A stretch of 64,000 nt of DNA from Cyanobacteria bacterium FACHB-DQ100. GTDB lineage: Bacteria; Cyanobacteriota; Cyanobacteriia; Leptolyngbyales; Leptolyngbyaceae. Under the pieces are notes generated by a model. It searched no databases, was not told where the DNA came from, and saw only the letters and a list, made by a program, of their open reading frames with translations. This document shows positions 20,180 through 29,288 of the stretch, in pieces. A program made the translations under genes and the position numbers. Location: assembly GCA_014695195.1 (NCBI GenBank), contig JACJNW010000034.1:62001-126000 (forward strand), read 5' to 3'. The first letter of the stretch is position 1. Every line of letters starts with the position of its first letter.

Positions 20180-20950
20180 TTAAATAGGAACTTCCTGAAT
20201 CTCTGCAAGGCTGCGAAACGGGTTAGAACTCACCGAATCTTGAGCCGATCGCTCACACCGAATCGCAAAGCTACAGTCCGCACAAGACTCCACAATTTCG
20301 GGAGTTTGAGGGAAAAACTCGCCCTGTGTTTCGTAGCGATCGAGCCACATCCCAAACTGATCCAACAATCGCGTCAACGTCTGTCGCGTCTCCTCATGCT
20401 GCCTGGAACTGTAGGGAAGCCTCAAGCTCTGCGCTGTTTCTCCATTCGCCTGAAAAAACCAATAAGTCATCGAAATCTGTTCCGGTGCATACTCACTCGT
20501 TTCAGCCAGCACAAAGGGATACAAGCGAGACTGCCAGCTTTGAGACAAATCACTTCTAGACGGCTTCGGATAGGTTTTCCAATCGAGAATCTGTGCTTCC
20601 TGCTCGGTCAGAATTAGCAAATCATACACCACCGTCAAAATATGCCCGCGAAACTCCAGCATCCGTAAATGTTCACTTTCTCGAAACAAGGGATCGTGAA
20701 TCTGGAGAATTTGCGGAGCGGCTGCGGTAAACGCATGAAACCACTGCCGCAATTGCGGGTCTTCCTGGAGAAAGGGCGCGATCGGTAACCCCATCTCCCA
20801 CTGCTGCATCAACGAGTGAAACCGGCTCCCCGCTAAGAGCCGCTCTTGCTGCTCCAGAGAATTTGGCGATCCCAACTGCTCTAGATAAGTGTGCTGAAAT
20901 TTGCGTGGACAGAGTTCCAATAAATTGAGATGACCTTGAGAAAGCCGCAT
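20180..20950 (-). CDS. PD-(D/E)XK nuclease, RecB/Cas4-like, with four cysteines
   Basis: The 256-residue protein has the catalytic core of the RecB nuclease family: GSRFHSLMQQ with the leading His, the metal Asp in VVYDLLIL, the DWKTYPKP stretch (D-x-K), and the Q/Y helix SWQSRLYPFVLAE. Cys14 (ELCPRKF) and Cys223, Cys226 and Cys232 near the C-terminus are spaced like the iron-sulfur ligands of AddB and Cas4. No CRISPR genes are present, so this is a stand-alone repair nuclease. It is four bases from the fibrillin gene upstream and 36 bases from recJ downstream, so all three may share a transcript. Confidence 0.85.
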   Translation of the reverse strand: MRLSQGHLNLLELCPRKFQHTYLEQLGSPNSLEQQERLLAGSRFHSLMQQWEMGLPIAPFLQEDPQLRQWFHAFTAAAPQILQIHDPLFRESEHLRMLEFRGHILTVVYDLLILTEQEAQILDWKTYPKPSRSDLSQSWQSRLYPFVLAETSEYAPEQISMTYWFFQANGETAQSLRLPYSSRQHEETRQTLTRLLDQFGMWLDRYETQGEFFPQTPEIVESCADCSFAIRCERSAQDSVSSNPFRSLAEIQEVPI

Positions 20951-20953
20951 CGA

Positions 20954-21538
20954 TTACTCTTTGGTTAAAACGAACACACTACCCTCGTTGCCACGCCCGA
21001 TCCGCAAGTCTTCATCGAGATACGTGATATCCAGCCAACCCTGCTGATCTCGGCTCTCGATACTAAAATCGATCGCGGCGAACTTCTGATCGGATTCTAG
21101 CTGGTGAATAAAGTAGTTGGGCGACTGGTAATCGATCAGCCGCTGCAACCCAATGACCGATCGCTCAAACTTCACTTCGACTCGCCGCTCTGTCCGAGGA
21201 CGGAACCGCGCCACAACGGCAACAATTCCCTCTAAAAACGGCAACCCCGAAACCTCTGCAATGTTATACAGCTTCGCTTCCGGAGCGCGAATACATTGAT
21301 ACACCTGCCCCAACCTTAAGAATGGAAATTGATCGATCCCCAAAATCCCGCGACTGGTTGTATAAAGCAAGCGCCAATTGCCATCGAGTAAACTCAGGGC
21401 TTCGAGCGGTCGTGGAGTTGGATTGCGATCCTCAAGCTGTGCGATCGCCGCTAAAATTCCCTGTTTTTGCGCTTCATCGGCAAGAATGCCGCGATTCTTT
21501 CCTGCAATCACTTCAAGTAAAGCCGCCTTCCCGATCAT
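20954..21538 (-). CDS. PAP/fibrillin family protein
   Basis: This 194-residue protein matches the plastid lipid-associated protein (plastoglobulin, fibrillin) fold. It has LDGNWRLLYTTSRGILGID near residues 50-68, a typical PAP_fibrillin beginning, and ends ITYLDEDLRIGRGNEGSVFVL, the conserved terminal motif. The domain is a lipocalin-like beta barrel that binds hydrophobic molecules at thylakoids or plastoglobules. Its transcription with a nuclease and recJ is probably positional. Start ATG at 21538. Confidence 0.9.
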   Translation of the reverse strand: MIGKAALLEVIAGKNRGILADEAQKQGILAAIAQLEDRNPTPRPLEALSLLDGNWRLLYTTSRGILGIDQFPFLRLGQVYQCIRAPEAKLYNIAEVSGLPFLEGIVAVVARFRPRTERRVEVKFERSVIGLQRLIDYQSPNYFIHQLESDQKFAAIDFSIESRDQQGWLDITYLDEDLRIGRGNEGSVFVLTKE

Positions 21539-21828
21539 GGCACGCTCCTGGAGTAAATAGACTTAATCCTAATCGCTCTCCATAGCTGTGTCTCAGTTTG
21601 GAGAAATATTCTTACAGTTGCCTGGATCGTTCTTTGAAAAAATACTTGACATTTTCAGAAAAATGTAGAAAATGCTTTGAATCTTAAGCAAGAAAGCTGA
21701 ATCAAGCCTATTGCTCTAATTCAAGCAAAAATCCACTCTAAGAGTGACCGCAAGTGGTAGACTCTGGGTGTTTTAGTCGATCTAAGATAGCATTAGAATT
21801 CCTTTACGGCTGGAGCTATAAACCCTCA

Positions 21829-22062
21829 ATGACTCACAATCCGTCCTTACGTCAAGAAACTCGAAATCAGCGTGCCGCTATCATTCCAATGCAGCAAGAG
21901 TCGTCAATTCTCGACTGGCTTGAAAGCAGCGGACGACTGTTAGCACGCGACAATGCAGATTTCGACTACCTTGATGATGAGGAAGAAATTAACGAACTGA
22001 TGGAAAACGACGGTGGTACTTTTGACACCGACGACGATGATGACCTCGATTTAGAAGATTAG
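21829..22062 (+). CDS. DUF3134 family protein
   Basis: The 77-residue protein begins MTHNPSLRQETRNQRAAIIP and ends in a strongly acidic tail (EEEINELMEN, then TDDDDDLDLED). This matches the small cyanobacterial DUF3134 family, whose function is unknown. The frame is open 25 codons upstream but those residues do not fit the family. A perfect 12-bp hairpin follows, so it is probably a single-gene unit. Confidence 0.85.
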   Translation: MTHNPSLRQETRNQRAAIIPMQQESSILDWLESSGRLLARDNADFDYLDDEEEINELMENDGGTFDTDDDDDLDLED

Positions 22063-22070
22063 ATGATGCT

Positions 22071-22098
22071 GGACTAGGTTCTCTAAAGAACCTAGTCC
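22071..22098 (+). terminator. Terminator hairpin after DUF3134 gene
   Basis: GGACTAGGTTCT pairs exactly with AGAACCTAGTCC across a four-base loop, followed by TTTAA. It lies nine bases after the stop codon. Confidence 0.8.
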
Positions 22099-22141
22099 TT
22101 TAATGAATGTGGTGTACTGTGCGGAGTGAGATGAAAAGCTT

Positions 22142-23233
22142 GTGGACGCGAAACTATTGACAGGAAGAGCCTTAAACTTTTCAGGAACGCGATTGTTCCT
22201 TGTATTAACGATCGGCATGACCATCGCCGCGATCGCACTCGATCAAACCAGTGGTCGCGCTTGGAGCCAGAACACATCGCTAACCTTCCCCATGTGGATG
22301 AGTGGACTGGCAACCGCAGGAGTCGGTTTCTGGGCGGTTCCATTTCTCAAAGCGCTCAAAGCGGGACAGATTATTCGCGAAGATGGGCCACAATCCCATC
22401 TAAAGAAAGCTGGTACTCCGACGATGGGAGGCGCATTCTTTGTTCCAGTCGCAGTCGCGATCGCACTGTATCTCTCTGGATTTTCCGGCAATGTGATTGC
22501 GGTTTCAGCCCTCACACTCTCTTATGCGGCGATCGGCTTTCTCGATGATTGGCAAATTATTCGCCGCAAGTCGAACAAAGGCATCTCCCCTAGAACCAAG
22601 ATGGGGTTGCAAATCTCTTTTGCCGTTGCTTTCTGTCTTTGGTTGATGGTGACAAATTCTAGCCTGACGACGATCGCCCTGCCGTTCGGTTTGATGTTGC
22701 CGTTGGGAGCGCTCTTTTGGGTGCTGGCTGGCTTTGTGTTAGTCGCAGAAAGCAATGCAACGAATTTGACCGATGGCATGGACGGCTTGGCGGGTGGAAC
22801 GGTGGCGATCGCGTTTCTCGGTTTGGGGGCGCTGATCTTTCCAAGTCATCCTGATCTGGCGGTTTTTTGCGCTGCTTTGAGCGGTGGTTGCCTTGGATTC
22901 TTGGTACATAACCGGAATCCGGCACGAGTATTCATGGGCGATACGGGATCGCTGGCGCTAGGCGGCGCATTAGCGGCAGTTGGGTTATTGACAAATTCGC
23001 TGTTTGCTTTGCTGATTTTGAGTGGTCTATTTTTCCTCGAAACGCTCTCGGTGATTGCCCAAGTCGCATACTTCAAAGCAACGAAAGATGCTAACGGAGT
23101 GGGTAAACGCCTGTTCAAGATGTCTCCGTTCCACAATCATCTAGAATTGACGGGCTGGACAGAAACTCAGGTTGTCGGCTGGTTCTATGCGATCGCCGCA
23201 CTACTCGCTGGTTTCAGTCTCGTGATTCATTAA
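22142..23233 (+). CDS. mraY: Phospho-N-acetylmuramoyl-pentapeptide transferase
   Basis: MraY transfers phospho-MurNAc-pentapeptide to undecaprenyl phosphate, making lipid I at the cytoplasmic face of the membrane. The 363-residue product has about ten membrane helices and the family motifs KKAGTPTMGG, the aspartates of GFLDDWQII, NLTDGMDGLAGG, the metal Asp in VFMGDTGSLALGG and the MSPFHNHLELTGW loop. The start codon is GTG. It stands apart from other mur genes here, as is common in cyanobacteria. Confidence 0.95.
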   Translation: MDAKLLTGRALNFSGTRLFLVLTIGMTIAAIALDQTSGRAWSQNTSLTFPMWMSGLATAGVGFWAVPFLKALKAGQIIREDGPQSHLKKAGTPTMGGAFFVPVAVAIALYLSGFSGNVIAVSALTLSYAAIGFLDDWQIIRRKSNKGISPRTKMGLQISFAVAFCLWLMVTNSSLTTIALPFGLMLPLGALFWVLAGFVLVAESNATNLTDGMDGLAGGTVAIAFLGLGALIFPSHPDLAVFCAALSGGCLGFLVHNRNPARVFMGDTGSLALGGALAAVGLLTNSLFALLILSGLFFLETLSVIAQVAYFKATKDANGVGKRLFKMSPFHNHLELTGWTETQVVGWFYAIAALLAGFSLVIH

Positions 23234-23280
23234 AAAGTTTAATTCCGCACAAAAACTATGATCGAGTCACTAAAATCTGT

Positions 23281-23286
23281 TATAAT
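23281..23286 (+). promoter_or_regulatory. -10 box of tRNA-Ser promoter
   Basis: A perfect TATAAT lies 17 bases before the tRNA 5' end. No good -35 box is visible at 16-18 bases upstream. Confidence 0.5.
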
Positions 23287-23302
23287 AGTGGCTCATCACT
23301 CT

Positions 23303-23392
23303 GGAGAGATGGCTGAGTGGTCGAAAGCGGCAGATTGCTAATCTGTTGTACGGTCTTGAACCGTACCGAGGGTTCGAATCCCTCTCTCTCCG
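23303..23392 (+). tRNA. tRNA-Ser(GCU)
   Basis: The 90-nt sequence folds as a class II tRNA: the acceptor stem pairs GGAGAGA with TCTCTCC, the D arm contains GGCTGAGTGGTCGAAAGC, the anticodon loop is TTGCTAA with anticodon GCT, a long variable arm (TACGGTCTTGAACCGTA) follows, and the T arm has GGTTCGAATCC. It reads AGC and AGU serine codons. CCA is not encoded. Confidence 0.95.
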
Positions 23393-23557
23393 TTTATTTC
23401 TAACAACTTATCTCTAACAACAATGTGCGCCCTCGATCGTGTACTACTGCTTTAGGCAGAGGCGACAATCGACGAATTATCGAGAATGAGATGGATCAAG
23501 CGTAGATTTTCGTATCTTCGTTTGAAAAAGCATCTTTAACTCTAGAGGGCACAAAAT

Positions 23558-24154
23558 ATGACACGATCGAATTTGTCTAAAATTCTGTCTGCGAGTGCGT
23601 TAGCGATCGGTCTTGCAACCTTGCCATTGGGATTACCTGCTGTAGCTCAAAGCAGTGGTTCGGGTAGCTCGTCAGGAAATGGCACTGCTGGCTCTACAAG
23701 CGGAACGACAGGCACGGGAACGACTGGCACTACAGGAACTGGAACAACAGGTACCGGAACCACGGGAACTGAAAGTTCAGGAACTGCGGGAACGACCGGA
23801 GCCGGAACCACGGGAACCGGAACGACAGGAAGTTCGGGGACGACTGGAACTGGAGCGGCAGGTACAGATACAACAGGTGCAGGTGTCGGAGCAGCAGGTA
23901 CAGGAACGACAGGCACGGGAACGACTGGGACAACAGGCACTGGGACAACAGGGACGACTGGAACCGGAGGTGTTTCTGGGGCAGGAACGACTGACCCAAG
24001 CGGAAATACAGGTGCAACCACGATTTCTCCTGCGGGTGCTAACACTTCGACCGCAGGGAGCAATCAAGACTCTGGCGGCAACTGGGGACTATTAGGCGCT
24101 TTAGGGCTTGCTGGATTAGTTGGCTTGAGCAGTAGAAGAAGACAAACCTCCTGA
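23558..24154 (+). CDS. Gly/Thr-repeat secreted protein with WGxxG C-terminal anchor
   Basis: The 198-residue protein has a signal peptide (ALAIGLATLPLGLPAVAQ), then about 120 residues of nearly pure Gly-Thr-Ser repeats such as TGTGTTGTTGTG, and a C-terminal anchor NWGLLGALGLAGLVGLSSRR with a basic tail. That tail matches the WGxxGxxG-type sorting segments found on surface proteins of cyanobacteria and other bacteria. AGAGGG ahead of the ATG is a ribosome site. The low-complexity region probably varies in length between strains. Function unknown; a cell-surface or sheath role is inferred. Confidence 0.75.
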   Translation: MTRSNLSKILSASALAIGLATLPLGLPAVAQSSGSGSSSGNGTAGSTSGTTGTGTTGTTGTGTTGTGTTGTESSGTAGTTGAGTTGTGTTGSSGTTGTGAAGTDTTGAGVGAAGTGTTGTGTTGTTGTGTTGTTGTGGVSGAGTTDPSGNTGATTISPAGANTSTAGSNQDSGGNWGLLGALGLAGLVGLSSRRRQTS

Positions 24155-24159
24155 TTCTT

Positions 24160-24211
24160 GGAGCGATCGCAGCATCGGCTCACACGGGTCAAACGATGGT
24201 GCGATCGCTCC
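24160..24211 (+). terminator. Long stem-loop downstream of the Gly/Thr-repeat gene
   Basis: GGAGCGATCGC and GCGATCGCTCC form an 11-bp perfect stem that extends seven more pairs with one mismatch. No T-run follows, so it may terminate, stabilise the mRNA or be a HIP1-derived palindrome. Confidence 0.45.
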
Positions 24212-24339
24212 TGTATAGATTTACAGGTAGATTGCAAACTAACCGTAATCTGAGAGTTCAGCTTGTATTTATCACAAGGGTCATCCTCTGCTGAGCATTT
24301 GGCAGATATGATCAATTCAATTTTGAATGGAATGCTCGA

Positions 24340-24993
24340 ATGATTGTCTGTCCAAATTGCAATCATCCCAATCCAGACGGCGCGGTGCAGTGTGAGTCTT
24401 GTTACACCCCTTTGCCTGCGACGATCGCTTGTCCCAACTGTTCTGCGACCATCCAAGCCGATGCCAGCTTTTGTGGACAGTGCGGCTTTAACCTGAAATC
24501 TATGAACGCTTCTATGCTATCGACTCCTGAATCTTCTGATCCGCAGAAACTTCCTGATCCGGTAATTCCTGATGCGTTAATCGAACCTGATCCGATCGTG
24601 CTTCCCACTCAAGCCGAAGCCGCTCCTGCGTCAATCCCGCAATCAAATTCAGTCACCCAACTTCAGCAGAGTTATGCCCGATTGCTGAACTTACAGACGA
24701 GTACCGAGATCGAGATTCCGCCGAGTTTGACGGTGATTCACATCGGTAAGCCTAACGATCGCATTCCCCCGGATATTGATGTCTCTGGGTTTCCCAATTC
24801 TGAGATCGTGTCGCGGATTCATGCAGATATTCGAGTAGAGGGCGATGCTTACTACATTGAAGATGTGGGTAGCTCGAATGGAACCTATATCAATAACTCA
24901 CCGCTGCCGATGGGTAATCGCCACCGGCTGAGAGCGGGCGATCGCATCTCACTGGGTAAAGGCGATAAGGTTGCGTTTCTGTTTCAGATGTAG
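24340..24993 (+). CDS. FHA-domain protein with N-terminal zinc ribbons
   Basis: The 217-residue protein starts with two zinc ribbons (CPNCNHPNPDGAVQCESC, then CPNCSATIQADASFCGQC), a Pro/Asp-rich linker, and a C-terminal forkhead-associated domain from about residue 130. The FHA phosphothreonine pocket is visible in SEIVSRIHADI and DVGSSNGTYINN. It probably docks to Ser/Thr-phosphorylated proteins. No kinase gene is adjacent. It ends 11 bases from the convergent TMEM14 gene. Confidence 0.88.
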   Translation: MIVCPNCNHPNPDGAVQCESCYTPLPATIACPNCSATIQADASFCGQCGFNLKSMNASMLSTPESSDPQKLPDPVIPDALIEPDPIVLPTQAEAAPASIPQSNSVTQLQQSYARLLNLQTSTEIEIPPSLTVIHIGKPNDRIPPDIDVSGFPNSEIVSRIHADIRVEGDAYYIEDVGSSNGTYINNSPLPMGNRHRLRAGDRISLGKGDKVAFLFQM

Positions 24994-25003
24994 GGCGGCA
25001 GGT

Positions 25004-25318
25004 CTAACGATTAGCAACTCCAACCGCAAATGCGATCGCGGCGACGGCACTCAGTAGCGTCATGAGTCCGGCAGGCATGAATTTACGAGTTTCTCTCCAG
25101 CGCAAGCCGAAAAAGGTTGTGAGTGCGATCGCGATTAAGATAGCAACGAGCAACCCTCGGACTCGATTCCCTGAATTGGCGTAGGCAGCGACTCCAAGCG
25201 CAACAGCGCTTCCTAATCCTGTCATGAGAGAAACGCGGCTTCCCGCTTTGATATAGCCAATGATGCCGCCGATCCCGACTAACAATCCGTAGAGGGCAAT
25301 GAGAATTGTCCAGAGCAT
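25004..25318 (-). CDS. TMEM14 family small membrane protein
   Basis: The 104-residue product has four hydrophobic helices with the TMEM14 pattern: GLLVGIGGIIGYIKAGSRVSL early, and FFGLRWRETRKFMPAGLM before the last helix. Plastid relatives (FAX proteins) export fatty acids; the role of the bacterial members is not settled. The gene lies 14 bases downstream of the methyltransferase gene and probably shares its transcript. Confidence 0.85.
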   Translation of the reverse strand: MLWTILIALYGLLVGIGGIIGYIKAGSRVSLMTGLGSAVALGVAAYANSGNRVRGLLVAILIAIALTTFFGLRWRETRKFMPAGLMTLLSAVAAIAFAVGVANR

Positions 25319-25332
25319 TGTGATTAATCTAG

Positions 25333-26145
25333 TTATTTGTCTAAAAACGGTTCCTTCACTGTAGAGGCAGATGCCTGATATTGCCGTCGTGCTTCGTACA
25401 GCATTAATGCAGTCGCGATCGCTACATTTAACGATTCCACCCCTGCTACTAATGGAATTGTCACCTGAACCTCTGCCAATTCCAGCAATTCGGCTGATAG
25501 TCCTGCGCCTTCATTTCCCATCAAAATCACGCTAGGTCGAGAAAAGTCAATTTCCCAATAACTCCGGGTCGCTGTGGGAACGGTTGCGATGATTTGCATT
25601 CCTTGAGATTTGGCTGTCGCTAAATCCGCCTTTAAGTCCGAGCGAATTGACATCGGTAAGCGAAACCATTGTCCAGCAGACGATCGCAAAACTTTCGGAT
25701 TTTCAATATCGGCACAGTCTTCACTCAGCCAGAGTCCTTCCACTCCTGCGGCAGCAGCCGTGCGAATAATCGTGCCTAAATTGCCGGGGTCTTGAATCGT
25801 TTCGAGAACTAGACCCAATTGAGAAAATTCGACGGGACGAGTGTGAAAGCGATCGACGGTTGCTACAACTCCATCAGGTTCTACGGTGGTGGCGGTCACT
25901 TTGATCACTTCCGGGGTAACGAGCTCAAGCCGCTGCGATCGTCGTTGCAGGTATGCAAACAAATCCGGATGCTGGTGCTGCCAGGTTTCGGTGCAGCAGA
26001 CGGTGAGAAAAAATAAGCCGATCGCGCTTGCTTCCTCGATCAGATGCGTTCCTTCAAGTAAAACGACTTGTTGTTCTCGCCGTTCTTTAGCGCGATGCAG
26101 CTTTCGTAATTGTTTGATCAGTGGATTTTGCAGACTGGTAATCAT
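25333..26145 (-). CDS. SpoU/TrmH-family RNA 2'-O-methyltransferase
   Basis: The 270-residue enzyme carries the SPOUT knot motifs: QDPGNLGTIIRTAAAAG (motif 1), VILMGNEGAGLS (motif 2) and VTIPLVAGVESLNVAIATALMLYEA (motif 3). The N-terminal part (SLQNPLIKQLRKLHRAKER, VLLEGTHLIEEA) is the usual RNA-binding segment. It methylates a ribose in rRNA or tRNA using S-adenosylmethionine; the exact position is not predictable. The frame is open to a TTG 66 bases earlier, but the ATG at 26145 fits the family. Confidence 0.9.
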   Translation of the reverse strand: MITSLQNPLIKQLRKLHRAKERREQQVVLLEGTHLIEEASAIGLFFLTVCCTETWQHQHPDLFAYLQRRSQRLELVTPEVIKVTATTVEPDGVVATVDRFHTRPVEFSQLGLVLETIQDPGNLGTIIRTAAAAGVEGLWLSEDCADIENPKVLRSSAGQWFRLPMSIRSDLKADLATAKSQGMQIIATVPTATRSYWEIDFSRPSVILMGNEGAGLSAELLELAEVQVTIPLVAGVESLNVAIATALMLYEARRQYQASASTVKEPFLDK

Positions 26146-26225
26146 CTTCTCTTCCGACACTAAAGGAATTTTAGTGCGTCGCTGAATTCCTGGTACACTC
26201 AAAAAACTCAATTTGGGCTGCTGTC

Positions 26226-27827
26226 ATGCTGAGAGAACTTTGGCGATCGCTGATCCTCTGCGTTCTGTGTTTTTCTGTCGTGATCGGCTGTACTCGGTCT
26301 ACGCCTGAACCAATGGCGCAGAATGACGGGCGAATTACGATCGGGACGACTGCCAGTATCAGCACCCTTGATCCGGCAGATGCGTATAGTATTTTTGCCG
26401 GAAATCTCCTGTATAACTTAGGCGATCGACTTTATCGCTATAAACCGGGTACGAGTGAGTTAGAGCCGCAGTTAGCGACAGCATTACCGAAAGTGAGTGC
26501 GGATCAGTTGACGTATACGATTCCGTTGCGGCGTGGGATTGTATTTCATGATGGTGAGCCATTTAACGCAAAAGCAATGGAGTTTTCATTGCGGCGCTTT
26601 ATTCAAAATGGGGGTTCGCCTGCATTTTTGCTAGCTGATGCCGTGGATTCGATTTCGGCACAGGGTGAAAATCAGTTAAGCATTAAGTTGAAAAAGCCGT
26701 TTGCTGGATTTCCTGCTCTGCTTGCATTTTCAGGTGCGTGTGCGGTTTCTCCCAAAGCCTACAAAATCGAGAAAGGATCGTTTAATTCTGAAAGTTTTGT
26801 GGGAACTGGAGCCTACAAATTAGCGAAGTTTGGGACTGATTCGATCGTCCTCGATGCGTTCGAGCAATATTGGGGCGATAAACCTGCAAATCGGGGTGTA
26901 AACGTTCAGTTTTTCTCAAGTCCAGCGAACTTATTTAATGCGTTTCGGACAGGCGCGATCGATGTCGCTTACCAGGGACTTGCACTCGAACAAATCCGCA
27001 ATCTCAGAGAAAACGCTGGCGACAATACTTGGAGAATGATCGAGCGATCGGGCAGTGGAATCGACTATCTCACTTTAAATATGAAATCTCCGCCGCTTGA
27101 TCAGTTGGAGGTGCGACAAGCGATCGCCGCCATCATGGATCGTCCAATTTTAGAGAGTCGGATTTTTCAAGGACAAGTTGAGCCTTTATATAGTTTGATT
27201 CCGAGCAGCTTACGGGAACAGAAGCCCGTGTTTAAGGAATATGGCGATCGCAACATTGAGAAAGCGCGAAATTTACTTACAAGAGCGGGTTATTCAGAAT
27301 CGAATCCGCTTAAGGTTGAATTTTGGTATCGATCGAACATCTCAAACGATCAGCTTGCAGCCGTGACCTTAAAGGCAGTGGTGCAAAAATATCTCGGTAA
27401 TTTGATGCAGCTTCAACTCAACAGTGTTGAATCCGTTACCGCTTACAGAAATCTCGACAAAGGCGCATATCCGATCTTTTTGCTGGACTGGACACCTGAT
27501 TTTCTGGATGCAGATAACTATATTCAGCCGTTTATGGAATGTGCAAAAGGCTCACCGAATCAGGGCTGTGAAGAGGGATCGAGCGCGTTGCAGGGATCGT
27601 ATTATTACAGCGATCGCGTGAATCAATTAATCGATCAAAGCCGCAAAGAACGCAATCCAGAGGCGCGTCGGCAAATGTTTGAACAACTGCAAGATGCACT
27701 GGCAAAAGATGTTCCCTTCATTCCGCTTTGGCAGAACAAGGATGTTCTATTTGTGCAGAAAAATATTCAAGATGCAACGCTAGAAGTGACTCAGAAAGTT
27801 CCGTTTGGAACGATGAAAAAGGCTTAG
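26226..27827 (+). CDS. ABC transporter substrate-binding lipoprotein, family 5
   Basis: The 533-residue protein has a lipoprotein signal ending in VVIGC (Cys22) and the extracytoplasmic family 5 fold used for oligopeptides, dipeptides or nickel: LDPADAYSIFAGNLLYNL near the start, then LTYTIPLRRGIVFHDGEPFNA, GTGAYKLAKF and the C-terminal VPFIPLWQNKD. It captures the substrate outside the inner membrane for an ABC permease. No permease or ATPase genes are adjacent, which is common for these in cyanobacteria. Substrate unknown. Confidence 0.88.
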   Translation: MLRELWRSLILCVLCFSVVIGCTRSTPEPMAQNDGRITIGTTASISTLDPADAYSIFAGNLLYNLGDRLYRYKPGTSELEPQLATALPKVSADQLTYTIPLRRGIVFHDGEPFNAKAMEFSLRRFIQNGGSPAFLLADAVDSISAQGENQLSIKLKKPFAGFPALLAFSGACAVSPKAYKIEKGSFNSESFVGTGAYKLAKFGTDSIVLDAFEQYWGDKPANRGVNVQFFSSPANLFNAFRTGAIDVAYQGLALEQIRNLRENAGDNTWRMIERSGSGIDYLTLNMKSPPLDQLEVRQAIAAIMDRPILESRIFQGQVEPLYSLIPSSLREQKPVFKEYGDRNIEKARNLLTRAGYSESNPLKVEFWYRSNISNDQLAAVTLKAVVQKYLGNLMQLQLNSVESVTAYRNLDKGAYPIFLLDWTPDFLDADNYIQPFMECAKGSPNQGCEEGSSALQGSYYYSDRVNQLIDQSRKERNPEARRQMFEQLQDALAKDVPFIPLWQNKDVLFVQKNIQDATLEVTQKVPFGTMKKA

Positions 27828-28072
27828 TTCGATGAGTTTTTCCGATTCGAGCCGAGTTGCCCCTAAACCCCCCATTCCTACTCTGTACACACAAAATCGT
27901 TTGTCGCTCCGTTTTAGTCAGCCTGTGCCCCCTAGATCCCCCATGACTGAGGAACTTAAAGACAGGAGACTTCCTAAGATTAAGAGATTTTCTATCCTTC
28001 AAAGTCCCCCACACGTGGGGGATTTAGGGGGCAAGAAGCCGATAAAAAGAAGCAAGCGATCCGTCGAATTCA
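27828..28072. repeat. Palindromic MITE-like repeat, composite copy
   Basis: This intergenic stretch holds GCCCCTAAACCCCCC, then GCCCCCTAGATCCCCC, then the hairpin end CCCCCACACGTGGGGG followed by GATTTAGGGGGC. The outer ends (TTCGATGAG at the left, CGTCGAA at the right) are related in inverted orientation to other copies in the window. The doubled left half suggests a nested or partly duplicated element. It fills the gap between the binding-protein gene and aroB. Confidence 0.65.
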
Positions 28073-28080
28073 CATTAAAT

Positions 28081-29169
28081 CTACATCTGAGAAATTACAG
28101 ACTGGATCACATCCGGTTCAACTTGATCCGTCACAATCACCGTTCCGATTTGTCGCGGTAAAACAAAGCGGACTTTTCCATCTTTGACTTTCTTATCAGC
28201 TTGCAGCGTTGGCAGAATCTTCGACCGATCGCACTCCTCCGGAATTCGAGTTGGTAAACCCGCTTTTTCAATCAGAACCTTTTGACGATCGCACTCTCCT
28301 CGATCCCAGAGTCCCATTTCAACCGCAATCAATCCCGCCGCCATCATGCCAATCGCAACGCCTTCTCCGTGATTGACCACGCGATAATTCGTTAAACTTT
28401 CGATCGCGTGTCCGATCGTGTGTCCGTAATTGAGAATTTCCCGTAATCCTGATTCTTTCTCGTCTTTGCTGACGACGTGCGCCTTCGCTTGCGCCGATCG
28501 CACCAACATTTCATACACCAAATCATCTCCGACAGCGCGAATCTGATCTAATCGCTTCGCTTGCTCTAGTTTCTCAAATAGCTCCGCGTCCCAGATGATC
28601 CCGTATTTGATCACTTCGGCGATCGCGGCGCGGAACTCCCGCGAAGGCAGCGTTTTCAAAACTTGCGGATCAATCAAGACCAGTCGGGGCTGATGAAAGG
28701 CCCCGATCAAATTTTTCCCGTTCGGGTGATTCACCCCAGTTTTGCCACCGATCGCGGCATCCACCATCGCCAAGAGCGTCGTTGGCACCTGAACCACGTT
28801 AATTCCCCGGAGCCAAGTTGCCGCAGCAAACCCCGTCATATCTCCGATCACGCCGCCACCTAACGCGACCATCACCGACGATCGTTCTAACCGATTCTCT
28901 AACGCTGCATCATAAATCTTTTGCAGCGTTGCCGGGGTTTTGTATCGCTCCCCCGCCGGCAAAATGCACGAACTCACCGTAAAGCCTGCTTGCGTCAGCG
29001 CATCGATCACCGTTTGCCCATAATGCTTAAAAATCACTGGATTCGAGACAATTAGCGCTTTTTTGCCGAGCTTGGTCAAAGTTTGCATCCGATCGCCAAT
29101 TTCGTTAATCGACGCGATCGCGATGTCGTAGGAGTTTTGGGGTAGCGTAACGGGAATAACAGACGGCAT
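28081..29169 (-). CDS. aroB: 3-dehydroquinate synthase
   Basis: AroB converts DAHP to 3-dehydroquinate, the second step of the shikimate pathway. The 362-residue product has the NAD-binding [20 protein letters not shown], the [20 protein letters not shown] stretch, and the metal His residues in [12 protein letters not shown] and [10 protein letters not shown]. Length and motifs are normal. The ATG at 29169 is used. It faces petL across a 119-bp divergent promoter region. Confidence 0.96.
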   Translation of the reverse strand: MPSVIPVTLPQNSYDIAIASINEIGDRMQTLTKLGKKALIVSNPVIFKHYGQTVIDALTQAGFTVSSCILPAGERYKTPATLQKIYDAALENRLERSSVMVALGGGVIGDMTGFAAATWLRGINVVQVPTTLLAMVDAAIGGKTGVNHPNGKNLIGAFHQPRLVLIDPQVLKTLPSREFRAAIAEVIKYGIIWDAELFEKLEQAKRLDQIRAVGDDLVYEMLVRSAQAKAHVVSKDEKESGLREILNYGHTIGHAIESLTNYRVVNHGEGVAIGMMAAGLIAVEMGLWDRGECDRQKVLIEKAGLPTRIPEECDRSKILPTLQADKKVKDGKVRFVLPRQIGTVIVTDQVEPDVIQSVISQM

Positions 29170-29288
29170 GAGTCGCTCTCAAAAACAGCGTTTGGAGTGA
29201 TTTTATCAAGCGATCGAGCCGCATGAAGTGATCAAACGCCCTCCGTTTTTTTGTATAGTTTTGTTAGAGAGGTTAGGAGACACAATTT

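Noticed and set aside
20180-20950. Cas4 of a CRISPR system
   Set aside because: No cas1, cas2 or repeat array is present; the neighbours are recJ and a fibrillin gene.
23647-24063. Minus-strand Pro/Val-rich open frame and other long frames over the Gly/Thr-repeat gene
   Set aside because: The triplet-periodic repeat keeps several frames open. Only the plus frame has a signal peptide, ribosome site and anchor.
27832-28161. 109-codon plus-strand frame after the binding-protein gene
   Set aside because: It runs through the palindromic repeat and into the aroB gene on the other strand; no protein-like features.
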